DNA of 6,153 bases from an uncultured Blautia sp. GTDB lineage: Bacteria > Bacillota > Clostridia > Lachnospirales > Lachnospiraceae. Location: contig CAMOXX010000166.1 of the NCBI GenBank assembly GCA_946629475.1, positions 1 to 6,153 on the forward strand, in the 5' to 3' direction. This document shows, in pieces, positions 1 through 6,153 of the stretch; the first letter of the stretch is position 1; every line of letters starts with the position of its first letter. A program made the translations under genes and the position numbers. The notes under the pieces were generated by a model. The model did no database searches, was not told the origin of the DNA, and saw nothing but the letters and a program-made list of their open reading frames with translations.

Positions 1-9
1 CCTTGACTC

Positions 10-53
10 AAAAAAGAACGCTTCCGGGCTTTAATATCTGGAAACGTTCTTTT
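10..53 (-). terminator. Rho-independent terminator of the ileS-glgP unit
   Basis: On the minus strand, a 14-bp stem pairs 40-53 with 12-25 around a 14-nt loop and ends in a run of six T (15 to 10). One pair (21/44) is G-U in the minus-strand RNA but A-C in the plus-strand RNA, so the hairpin is better suited to stopping minus-strand transcription. It lies about 200 nt beyond the glgP stop, with no better terminator in between. The plus-strand reading also has T residues at 50-53, so it may work weakly in both directions against a convergent gene outside the window. Confidence 0.8.
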
Positions 54-94
54 ATATTGTCCTGACCTCTTAAATCGAAGAAATCAGCGTGCCC

Positions 95-120
95 GGGGGG
101 AGGGTGGGGTCCGGGGAGGG
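95..120 (+). other. G-quadruplex-forming motif
   Basis: Five G-runs of 6, 3, 4, 4 and 3 (95-100, 102-104, 106-109, 113-116, 118-120) are separated by loops of 1, 1, 3 and 1 nt. This satisfies the standard G3+N1-7 pattern with the short loops typical of very stable parallel quadruplexes. The G-rich strand is the template strand for the ileS-glgP transcript, so a fold here would sit in front of polymerase reading out of glgP. Its last two runs are also the left arm of the 113-120/199-206 inverted repeat, so the two folds compete. Folding in vivo is inference. Confidence 0.6.
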
Positions 121-151
121 CGCCGCGTGCCGGTGGCACGCGTTTGGCGCC
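119..151. repeat. Strong GC-rich hairpin
   Basis: A perfect 8-bp stem (124-131 with 135-142) closes a 3-nt loop. A further 5 bp (119-123 with 147-151) extend it across a 4-nt bulge at 143-146. Thirteen nearly all G-C pairs make this the most stable local fold in the left intergenic region on either strand. No T-run follows it on either strand, so it is not an intrinsic terminator. Confidence 0.7.
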
Positions 152-218
152 GACCGCAGCGGAGCGGAGACCGCGGGCTTCGCAACTCCGAGTGCGTTCC
201 CTCCCCGCATAAATAAGC

Positions 219-234
219 ATGAACACCCGTTCAT
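219..234 (-). other. Small hairpin just after glgP
   Basis: ATGAAC and GTTCAT form a perfect 6-bp stem around a 4-nt loop, starting 20 nt after the glgP stop. The minus strand then reads GCTTATTTAT, which is only a broken T-run. It may protect the mRNA 3' end or be a weak terminator, but it is much weaker than the hairpin at 10-53. Confidence 0.35.
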
Positions 235-254
235 AAGAGCGTCTGAGATTCCTC

Positions 255-2732
255 TCACTTCCTCTTAATCGCCTTCTTATCCACGATCACCTTATCCAGA
301 TGCCAGATATCCTCCACATACTCCTCAATCGTCCTGTCTGATGTAAACTTCCCGCTGCATGCCGTATTCAGAAGCGCCATGCGTGCCCATCTTCTCTCAT
401 CCCTGTAAGCTTCCTCAACCCGCCTCTGCGCATCGGCGTAGGAACGGAAATCCGCAAGGATAAAGTAGCGGTCAGCGCGGTCGCTGTTCTTCTTAGTAAG
501 CAGAGAGTCGTACAGATCCCGGAAGAGCTCCGTATCGGCGCTGAACGTACCGTTGATGAGCTCCATCAGCACCTGCCGCACTTCCCAGTCTGTATTGAAA
601 ATCACGTTCGGGTCATACCCGCCGTTGTTTTCATAATTGATAACCTGGTCGGATGAAAGGCCGAAGATAAAGGCATTCTCCTCGCCGACCTCTTCCACGA
701 TTTCAACATTGGCCCCGTCCATGGTTCCGAGGGTCGGCGCACCGTTCAGCATAAACTTCATGTTGCCGGTTCCCGATGCCTCCTTGCTGGCCGTGGAGAT
801 CTGCTCGGAAACATCCGCCGCTGCAAAAATTATCTCCGCATTCGATACGCGGTAATTTTCAATGAAGACGACCTTCAGCTTTCCGTGGATGGAAAGATCA
901 TTGTTGACCACATCCGCTACCGAGTTGATCAGCTTGATGATCTTCTTTGCGGTATGGTATCCGGCCGAAGCTTTCGCGCCAAAGATGAATGTTCTGGGAT
1001 AGAGATCCATCTCCGGGTGCTTTTTGATCTGGTCATAGAGATAGATTACATGCAGAATGTTGAGCAGCTGACGCTTGTACTCATGCAGTCTCTTCACCTG
1101 TACATCGAAAATCGAGTGCGGGTCGATCTCCACACCATTGTGCTCCAGAATGTATTTTGCAAGGCGCTCCTTGTTCTGGTACTTGATGTTCATGAACTCC
1201 TGAAGAGCCTTCTCATCATCCGCATAGACCGTCAGCTTTTTCAGCTGGGACAGATCAGTGATCCAGTCCGGCCCGATATGCGAGGTGATCCATTTTGAGA
1301 GAAGCGGGTTGCCGTGAAGCAGGAAACGTCTCTGGGTGATGCCGTTGGTCTTGTTGTTGAATTTTTCCGGCATCATCTCATAAAAGTCGCGCAGCTCCTG
1401 ATTCTTCAGGATCTCCGTGTGAAGCCTTGCAACACCGTTTACGGAATATCCGGCAACGATCGCGAGGTGGGCCATCTTGACCTGTCCGTCGTAGATGATG
1501 GCCATTTTCTTGATCTTTTCATAATTTCCGGGATATTTCTCCTGGATCTCGATGATAAACCGGCGGTTGATCTCCTCGATGATCTGGTAAACTCTGGGCA
1601 GAAGGCGCGAGAACAGGTCGATCGGCCATTTCTCCAGCGCTTCGGACATAATGGTGTGGTTGGTATACGCCACGCACTTTGTCGTGACATCCCAGGCCTG
1701 ATCCCACCCAAGGCCTTCCTCATCAATCAGGATACGCATCAGCTCCGCCACTGCGACGGTCGGATGCGTGTCATTCATCTGGAAGACAACCTTCTCGTAA
1801 AGCTTTGTGATATCATCGTGGTGCTTTTTATATTTTTCAATCGCAGTCTGCAGGGAAGCAGAGACAAAGAAATACTGCTGTTTCAGTCTCAGCTCTTTGC
1901 CGGCATAGTGGTTGTCGTTCGGGTACAGGACGTTTACAAGGTTTGTCGCAAGGTTCTCCTGCTCCACCGCTTTCTTGTAATCGCCTTTGTCGAAGGAATC
2001 CAGGCCGAAATCAACGATCGGTTCCGCATCCCAGATCCGGAGTGTGTTGACGACCTTGTTCTTGTATCCGACGATCGGCATGTCATACGGGATCGCGCGG
2101 ACTGCGGTGTATCCCTCATGGATAAAATTGTTCTCACCTTTCGAAGCATCGTACTCAACGCGGACATAACCGCCAAAATGTACTTCCTTGGCATATTCCG
2201 GGCGCTTCAGTTCAAAGGGATAGCCGTTCTTCAGCCAGTTGTCCGGCACCTCTGTCTGGAACCCGTTTTCGATTTTCTGCTTGAACATGCCATAGTGATA
2301 GCGGATGCCGCAGCCGTAAGCACTGTAGTTGAGGGTAGCGAGGGAATCCAGGAAGCAGGCTGCAAGCCTTCCGAGGCCGCCGTTGCCGAGAGCCGGATCC
2401 GGCTCCTGATCCTCGAGCGCATTGATATCAAGCCCGAGCTCCTTGAGAGCTTCTCCAACCTCTTCATAGGCGCCAAGGTTGATCAGGTTGTTTCCCAGAG
2501 CACGGCCCATCAGGAACTCCATCGACATATAGTATACGGTTTTCGGATCCTGCTCGTCATAGGCATTCTGCGTATCCAGCCAGTTGTCGATAATGACATC
2601 CTTCACGGTGTAGCTGACTGCCTGGAACAGCTGCTCCTGGGTGGCCTCCTCCAGTTTCTTTCTGTAAAGGAATTTAACATTCTCCTTGACACTCTTTTTG
2701 AATGTTTCCTTTTTGAACTGCTTGTCTATCAT
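255..2732 (-). CDS. glgP: Glycogen/starch/maltodextrin phosphorylase (GT35 family)
   Basis: A cytosolic PLP enzyme that releases glucose-1-phosphate from the non-reducing ends of alpha-1,4-glucans using phosphate. The 825-residue product is the usual bacterial length and complete. Visible landmarks are the N-terminal LGNGGLGRLAACFLDS block (115-130), NDTHP (320-324), YTNHT with the active-site His359, and VKRLHEYKR with Lys547, Arg548, His550 and Lys553 of the phosphate/PLP site. FGAKASAGYH (584-593) and ENYRVSNAE (625-633) follow, then EASGTGNMK, where Lys659 carries PLP and Glu651/Thr655 are also conserved. Similarity to animal phosphorylase is strong throughout, but the N-terminal phosphorylation segment of the muscle enzyme is absent. 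The start is the ATG at 2732, with AGGAGG 7 nt upstream and a 4-nt ATGA overlap with ileS. An in-frame ATG at 2792 would add 20 unrelated residues. Preference between glycogen and maltodextrin cannot be read from sequence alone. Confidence 0.97.
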   Translation of the reverse strand: MIDKQFKKETFKKSVKENVKFLYRKKLEEATQEQLFQAVSYTVKDVIIDNWLDTQNAYDEQDPKTVYYMSMEFLMGRALGNNLINLGAYEEVGEALKELGLDINALEDQEPDPALGNGGLGRLAACFLDSLATLNYSAYGCGIRYHYGMFKQKIENGFQTEVPDNWLKNGYPFELKRPEYAKEVHFGGYVRVEYDASKGENNFIHEGYTAVRAIPYDMPIVGYKNKVVNTLRIWDAEPIVDFGLDSFDKGDYKKAVEQENLATNLVNVLYPNDNHYAGKELRLKQQYFFVSASLQTAIEKYKKHHDDITKLYEKVVFQMNDTHPTVAVAELMRILIDEEGLGWDQAWDVTTKCVAYTNHTIMSEALEKWPIDLFSRLLPRVYQIIEEINRRFIIEIQEKYPGNYEKIKKMAIIYDGQVKMAHLAIVAGYSVNGVARLHTEILKNQELRDFYEMMPEKFNNKTNGITQRRFLLHGNPLLSKWITSHIGPDWITDLSQLKKLTVYADDEKALQEFMNIKYQNKERLAKYILEHNGVEIDPHSIFDVQVKRLHEYKRQLLNILHVIYLYDQIKKHPEMDLYPRTFIFGAKASAGYHTAKKIIKLINSVADVVNNDLSIHGKLKVVFIENYRVSNAEIIFAAADVSEQISTASKEASGTGNMKFMLNGAPTLGTMDGANVEIVEEVGEENAFIFGLSSDQVINYENNGGYDPNVIFNTDWEVRQVLMELINGTFSADTELFRDLYDSLLTKKNSDRADRYFILADFRSYADAQRRVEEAYRDERRWARMALLNTACSGKFTSDRTIEEYVEDIWHLDKVIVDKKAIKRK

Positions 2733-5700
2733 ACATTTACCTCCTGAACCTTCTCTACCCCGAGGGTAACCTTCTCCTTGTTGATGCTCCACTCTTTCGT
2801 ATATCCTTCTGCCTTTCCGCAGACTATCCGGTCAGCCAGGACATCCCTCGTGATCACTTCTTCATTCTCCTGCATGATCCCGGCAATCCTGTCGTTATCC
2901 TTCACATAAACTGCTATGCGGTCCATCACCTCAAATCCGGCTTCCTTCCGCATAGTCTGAATCTTGCTGATGATCTCCCGGACGAAGCCCTCCGTGATGA
3001 GTTCCGGAGTGAGCTGAGTATCCAGAACGACCGATATCCCGGCGTTGCTCTCCGTCACATAGCGCTCGGACTGCTTTGTCTCGATCAGGAGATCCTCAAG
3101 CAGAAGCTCCGCCTTTGTCCCCTCGATCTCAAGAGTGAGCATCCCTTTCTCACGGATCGAAGCCATCGCTGCCGCACCGTCAAGAGATGCCAGGGCATTT
3201 CGGATCCCGTTCACCAGCTTTCCGAACTTGCGTCCGACTGTGCGAAGCTGAGGCTTGATGCTGTAAGAGACAAACTGCTCCACGTCATCAGTAAAGTCAA
3301 CCTTTTTCACATTCAGCTCATCTGCAATAATGTCCGTAAACCAGCCGCTCATATCCCTGTCAGCCTTGACATACATATGTCCGATCGGCTGACGGTTCTT
3401 GATATTCGCCGTGTTGCGGGCAGCTCTTCCGAGCACGACAATATCAAGGAGCTCCTTCATATCATCCTCAAGACTGCGGTCGATCCACTCCTCCCGCACC
3501 TTCGGGAAATCGCACAGATGGATGCTCTCCGGGGCTGTTTCATCAATGCTGCGCACCAGGTTCTGGTAGATTTCCTCTGTCATGAACGGAATCATGGGAG
3601 CCGCAGCCTTGCTGATTTCAACCAGAGCGGTATAAAGGGTCATGTAAGCGTTGATCTTATCCTGCGAAGTACCTTTCGCCCAGAAACGCTCACGGCTTCT
3701 TCTGACATACCAGTTGCTCATCTCATCGACAAATTCCTGAAGAGCTCTTGCCGCCTCCGGAACCTTGTATCCATTCAGATCCTCGTCTACTGCGCGGATC
3801 GTTGAATGCAGCCTGGAAATCAGCCACTTGTCCATCATCGACAGCTGATCATAGCTGAGAGAATACTGAGACGCGTCAAATTGGTCAATATTCGCGTACA
3901 GCACAAAGAACGCATAGGTGTTCCAGAGTGTGCTCATGAATTTGCGCTGTCCTTCCACAACTGCCTTCCCGTGGAAACGGTTCGGAAGCCATGGAGCGCT
4001 GTTGATATAGAAATACCAGCGGATGGCATCAGCGCCGTATGTTTCAAGCGCTTCAAACGGATCTACGGCATTCCCCTTGGATTTGCTCATCTTCTGCCCG
4101 TTCTCATCCTGAACATGGCCGAGGACAATCACGTTCTCATACGGAGCCTTGTTGAACAGAAGGGTAGATTCCGCCAGCAGGGAGTAGAACCATCCGCGGG
4201 TCTGATCTACAGCCTCCGAAATAAACTGGGCCGGGAACTGCTCTTCAAACACTTCCTGATTTTCAAACGGATAATGATGCTGGGCAAACGGCATCGCTCC
4301 GGAATCGAACCAGCAGTCGATCACTTCAGGAACCCTGTGCATTGTTTTTCCGCACTCCGGACAGGGAATCGTAATTTCATCGATGTACGGCCTGTGCAGC
4401 TCTACGCTCTTAGCTCTTTCATCCCCGCTGAGTTCATACAGCTCGCTCCGGGAGCCGATCGAGTGCATATGTCCGCAGGACGGGCACTCCCAGATATTGA
4501 GCGGGGTTCCCCAGTAACGGTTCCTCGAAATTCCCCAGTCCTGTACATTCTCGAGCCAGTCGCCGAACCGTCCTTTTCCGATACTCTCGGGAATCCAGTT
4601 GATAGTGTTATTGTTCCGGATCAGATCGTCCTTCACAGCTGTCATTTTAATGAACCAGCTCTCGCGGGCGTAGTAGAGCAGCGGGGTGTCGCATCTCCAG
4701 CAATAGGGATAATCATGCTCAAATTTCGGCGCCTCAAAAAGAAGGCCGCGGGACGCCAGCTCCTTCAGTACCTCCGGATCGGCGCTCACAATACCCTCGC
4801 TCAGTTCCTTTTCAGATGGCTTGGCGCGCATTCCCGCAAAAGGAGTCTCCTCCGTCATAAAGCCCTTGCTGTCGACAAAACGTACGAAGGGCATATTGTA
4901 TTCCCGGCATACACGGTTATCATCCTCACCGAATGCCGGTGCGATATGGACAATACCGGTACCATCAGACATTGTGACATAGTTGTCGCACACTACAAAG
5001 AAAGCCTTTTTCCCCTGCGCTTTCACAGCTTCACCCGCACAGGCGTAGAGAGGCTCATATTCCTTATATTCCAGTTCCTTCCCGGTATACTTTTCCAGGA
5101 TTTCGTACGCAGGCACATCCTCTGATCCGAGCTTTCCAAGCACCTGATCAAGCAGCGCCTCCGCCATATAGTAAGTATATCCGTCGGCCGCCTTCACTTT
5201 GCAGTAGCTGTCCTGCGGATTTACGCAGAGAGCCAGGTTGGAGGCAAGCGTCCAGGGTGTGGTGGTCCATGCAAGGAAATACGCATCCTCATCCTTCACC
5301 CGGAAACGAACGATCGCAGACCGCTCCTTCACGGTATGATACCCCTGCGCAACCTCCTGGGAAGAGAGCGGGGTCCCGCACCTTGGACAATACGGAACGA
5401 TTTTGAATCCCTTATACAGCAGACCTTTTTTCCAGATTTCGGAGAGAGCCCACCATTCCGATTCAATATAATCGTCCTCATATGTTACATAAGGATGCTC
5501 CATATCTGCCCAGAAGCCGACTGTAGAGGAAAAGTCTTCCCACATGCCTTTGTATTTCCAGACGCTCTCCTTGCACTGTTTGATAAAGGGCTCCATCCCG
5601 TAGGCTTCAATCTGCTCTTTGCCGTCCAGGCCGAGCTTTTTCTCCACCTCGATCTCCACGGGAAGTCCGTGCGTATCCCATCCGGCCTTTCTCGGAACCA

Positions 5701-5932
5701 TATTTCCCTTCATCGTACGGTAGCGCGGAATCATATCCTTGATGACTCGGGTCAGGACATGACCGATATGCGGCTTTCCGTTGGCAGTGGGCGGTCCGTC
5801 ATAAAATGTATAGGTCGGACCATCTTTCCGGTTTTCCATACTCTTTTCGAAGATATGGTTGTCCTTCCAGAACTTTTCCACCTCTTTTTCACGCTCAACA
5901 AAGTTGAGGTCTGTGTCAACTTTCCGGTACAC
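2729..5932 (-). CDS. ileS: Isoleucyl-tRNA synthetase, type 2 (IleRS2)
   Basis: Charges tRNA-Ile with isoleucine in the cytosol; class I synthetase with editing of misactivated valine. The 1067-residue product is complete. The N-terminal VDTDLNFVEREKEVEKFW block leads into HIGH (55-58). The CP1 editing domain shows WTTTPWTL (222-229) and GTGIVHIAPAFGEDD (324-338; His329 and Asp338 match the conserved editing residues). WGISR (466-470) and KMSKS (614-618) complete the catalytic core. The anticodon-binding helical domain runs from about 690 to 850, with a C-terminal extension to the end. Cys pairs at 182/185, 411/414, 483/486 and 524/527 suggest metal binding. Length and N-terminus match the type 2 (eukaryote-like) branch rather than the roughly 920-residue type 1 enzyme. 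The start is GTG at 5932, set by AAAGGAGG 7 nt upstream. It is first in a two-gene unit, with an attenuator-like hairpin in its leader. Confidence 0.97.
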   Translation of the reverse strand: MYRKVDTDLNFVEREKEVEKFWKDNHIFEKSMENRKDGPTYTFYDGPPTANGKPHIGHVLTRVIKDMIPRYRTMKGNMVPRKAGWDTHGLPVEIEVEKKLGLDGKEQIEAYGMEPFIKQCKESVWKYKGMWEDFSSTVGFWADMEHPYVTYEDDYIESEWWALSEIWKKGLLYKGFKIVPYCPRCGTPLSSQEVAQGYHTVKERSAIVRFRVKDEDAYFLAWTTTPWTLASNLALCVNPQDSYCKVKAADGYTYYMAEALLDQVLGKLGSEDVPAYEILEKYTGKELEYKEYEPLYACAGEAVKAQGKKAFFVVCDNYVTMSDGTGIVHIAPAFGEDDNRVCREYNMPFVRFVDSKGFMTEETPFAGMRAKPSEKELSEGIVSADPEVLKELASRGLLFEAPKFEHDYPYCWRCDTPLLYYARESWFIKMTAVKDDLIRNNNTINWIPESIGKGRFGDWLENVQDWGISRNRYWGTPLNIWECPSCGHMHSIGSRSELYELSGDERAKSVELHRPYIDEITIPCPECGKTMHRVPEVIDCWFDSGAMPFAQHHYPFENQEVFEEQFPAQFISEAVDQTRGWFYSLLAESTLLFNKAPYENVIVLGHVQDENGQKMSKSKGNAVDPFEALETYGADAIRWYFYINSAPWLPNRFHGKAVVEGQRKFMSTLWNTYAFFVLYANIDQFDASQYSLSYDQLSMMDKWLISRLHSTIRAVDEDLNGYKVPEAARALQEFVDEMSNWYVRRSRERFWAKGTSQDKINAYMTLYTALVEISKAAAPMIPFMTEEIYQNLVRSIDETAPESIHLCDFPKVREEWIDRSLEDDMKELLDIVVLGRAARNTANIKNRQPIGHMYVKADRDMSGWFTDIIADELNVKKVDFTDDVEQFVSYSIKPQLRTVGRKFGKLVNGIRNALASLDGAAAMASIREKGMLTLEIEGTKAELLLEDLLIETKQSERYVTESNAGISVVLDTQLTPELITEGFVREIISKIQTMRKEAGFEVMDRIAVYVKDNDRIAGIMQENEEVITRDVLADRIVCGKAEGYTKEWSINKEKVTLGVEKVQEVNV
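2740..2745 (-). promoter_or_regulatory. Ribosome binding site of glgP
   Basis: A perfect AGGAGG lies 7 nt before the ATG at 2732, inside the last codons of ileS. It fixes the glgP start over the upstream in-frame ATG. Because the ileS stop overlaps this start, ribosomes ending ileS finish almost on this site, which favours translational coupling. Confidence 0.9.
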
Positions 5933-5939
5933 TGATTTA

Positions 5940-5947
5940 CCTCCTTT
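5940..5947 (-). promoter_or_regulatory. Ribosome binding site of ileS (supports the GTG start)
   Basis: AAAGGAGG lies 7 nt before the GTG at 5932. No in-frame ATG fits at this spacing, and the encoded N-terminus (MYRKVDTDLNF) is typical for the family, so GTG is the start. Confidence 0.9.
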
Positions 5948-5960
5948 GGTCTTCTGCCAG

Positions 5961-5996
5961 AAAAAAGGCGCCCGTCCTCAAACAGGACGAACGCCC
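5961..5996 (-). terminator. Intrinsic terminator in the ileS leader (attenuator)
   Basis: A 13-bp stem (5984-5996 with 5966-5978) closes a 5-nt loop (5979-5983), and the minus strand ends it with six T (5966 to 5961). Three of the pairs are G-U in the minus-strand RNA and would be A-C mismatches on the plus strand, so the signal is directional. It lies after the promoter and 13 nt before the Shine-Dalgarno. It therefore cannot end an upstream gene's message without also controlling ileS, and premature termination relieved by a signal is the natural reading. The regulating signal is unknown. Confidence 0.85.
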
Positions 5997-6090
5997 GGGT
6001 TCGCTGTACTACATTATTACAAAATACAGGTATTTGCTGCCAAACCATAATCCCCATTTATGCGGAAAACGTAACTGCCCGCAAACCCGG
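5995..6090 (-). promoter_or_regulatory. Long-range leader helix, riboswitch-like
   Basis: On the minus strand CCGGGTTTGC (6090-6081) pairs with GCGAACCCGG (6004-5995) over 10 consecutive bp, one of them G-U, enclosing 76 nt. Its 3' arm shares 2 nt (5995-5996) with the base of the terminator stem. A competing hairpin, TGCGG (6083-6079) with CCGCA (6065-6061), would remove three of the helix pairs. A TTTG-GCAG-CAAA mini-hairpin (6044-6033) lies inside. The pairing is seen; the function as aptamer stem or anti-terminator is inferred. I do not recognise the fold as a named riboswitch class. Confidence 0.5.
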
Positions 6091-6109
6091 CTTATTTTCG
6101 TCTCGTTGC

Positions 6110-6138
6110 ATTATATGGGTATTGTGGTAATCTGTCAA
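6110..6138 (-). promoter_or_regulatory. Consensus sigma-A promoter of ileS-glgP
   Basis: On the minus strand, TTGACA (6138-6133) and TATAAT (6115-6110) match the housekeeping consensus at all 12 positions with the optimal 17-bp spacer. Immediately upstream, 6139-6153 is almost all A and T with A-runs, like an UP element. There is no TGn extension at the -10. Such a strong promoter ahead of a leader terminator fits control by attenuation rather than by initiation. Confidence 0.9.
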
Positions 6139-6153
6139 GTTTTTTATTTATTT

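Larger units (their letters stand above)
87..206. repeat. GC-rich island with nested inverted repeats (REP/MITE-like or structured RNA)
   Basis: From 91 to 180, 73 of 90 bases are G or C, while the flanks on both sides are AT-rich. An 8-bp inverted repeat (GGGGAGGG 113-120, CCCTCCCC 199-206) encloses three possible smaller hairpins: 121-149, roughly 154-174 (CCGC/GCGG arms) and 181-196 (CGC-ACT/AGT-GCG). GCGTGCC occurs at 87-93 and again at 125-131, and its complement is at 135-141, so two alternative pairings exist. No protein function is credible. It could be a dispersed palindromic repeat, a remnant of a small non-autonomous element, or a folded 3' UTR or small RNA. The structure is visible in the sequence; its repeat status in the genome cannot be seen from one copy. 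Confidence 0.5.
5933..6104 (-). promoter_or_regulatory. 5' leader of the ileS-glgP mRNA
   Basis: The region runs from the expected transcription start (about 6103-6104, 6-7 nt after the -10 box) to the base before the GTG start, about 170 nt. This is far longer than translation needs. It contains the long-range helix and the attenuator hairpin. The conserved T-box element (AGGGTGGNACCGCG) that marks most Firmicute ileS leaders is absent. An open frame from the ATG at 6057 crosses the leader, but it has no Shine-Dalgarno. Confidence 0.7.

Noticed and set aside
102..116. AGGGTGG followed by a GC-rich stretch on the plus strand, resembling a T-box core
   Set aside because: It is part of the G-run motif, lacks the ACCGCG half, and faces away from any gene it could control.
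91..206. tRNA or other known RNA gene in the GC-rich island
   Set aside because: The outer stem with three hairpins suggests a cloverleaf. However, there is no TTCRA T-loop, no anticodon arm of correct size and no CCA-end geometry.
8..258. Small minus-strand open frames of 72 and 62 codons beyond glgP
   Set aside because: They run through the GC-rich palindromes in overlapping frames and have Arg/Pro/Ala-rich low-complexity products. One also reads through the terminator hairpin, and neither has a good ribosome binding site.
2172..2476. Frameshifts or truncation in glgP or ileS
   Set aside because: Both proteins are full length, with motifs in order and in one frame; overlapping alternative frames here are shadows.
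2733..2792. Upstream ATG at 2792 as the glgP start
   Set aside because: It would add a Gly-rich segment without family similarity inside ileS, and the perfect AGGAGG at 2740-2745 points to the ATG at 2732.
885..5125. Long plus-strand open frames (885-1298, 1314-2747, 3806-5125)
   Set aside because: They are antisense to well-conserved parts of glgP and ileS. They have no recognisable domains and arise from third-position GC bias in the real genes.
5933..6110. T-box riboswitch in the ileS leader
   Set aside because: The expected class for a Firmicute ileS, but the AGGGTGGNACCGCG core is absent between the promoter and the terminator and no specifier stem is recognisable.
1..6153. CRISPR arrays, insertion sequences, phage genes or attachment sites
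   Set aside because: No regularly spaced repeats, transposase or integrase coding, or tRNA-end duplications are visible; apart from 87-206 the window is ordinary core sequence.

Overview
This window holds two genes, both on the minus strand, read from right to left as promoter, leader RNA, ileS, glgP, then a 3' region with a terminator. The organism looks like a Gram-positive Clostridia member, most probably of the Lachnospiraceae type. The reasons are near-perfect AGGAGG ribosome binding sites 7 nt from both starts, a textbook sigma-A promoter, U-tract hairpin terminators, a long type 2 isoleucyl-tRNA synthetase, and moderate coding GC. The taxonomic call is inference.

Right edge (5933-6153): an A-rich tract, a TTGACA / 17 bp / TATAAT promoter, and a leader of about 170 nt. 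The leader contains a strong intrinsic terminator hairpin ending 14 nt before the Shine-Dalgarno. This is the layout of transcription attenuation. The usual regulator of Firmicute ileS genes, a T-box, is not recognisable. Instead a 10-bp long-range helix encloses 76 nt and ends at the foot of the terminator, which resembles a riboswitch P1 stem. This unassigned leader is one of the two most interesting things here.

Centre (2729-5932): ileS encodes a complete 1067-residue isoleucyl-tRNA synthetase with HIGH, KMSKS, the CP1 editing domain and several Cys pairs. It starts with GTG. Its stop overlaps the start of the next gene in an ATGA.

Left-centre (255-2732): glgP encodes a complete 825-residue glycogen phosphorylase with its PLP lysine and phosphate-binding residues intact. 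The overlap and shared promoter mean glycogen breakdown would be transcribed, and perhaps translated, together with a housekeeping tRNA synthetase and would come under the same attenuator.

Left edge (1-254): no credible protein gene. It holds a 14-bp terminator hairpin at 10-53 and, between that and glgP, a roughly 115-bp island. The island is about 81% GC over 91-180. It has five closely spaced G-runs (a strong G-quadruplex motif on the plus strand) and nested inverted repeats that could fold into a branched structure. It is the other region that the genes do not explain.
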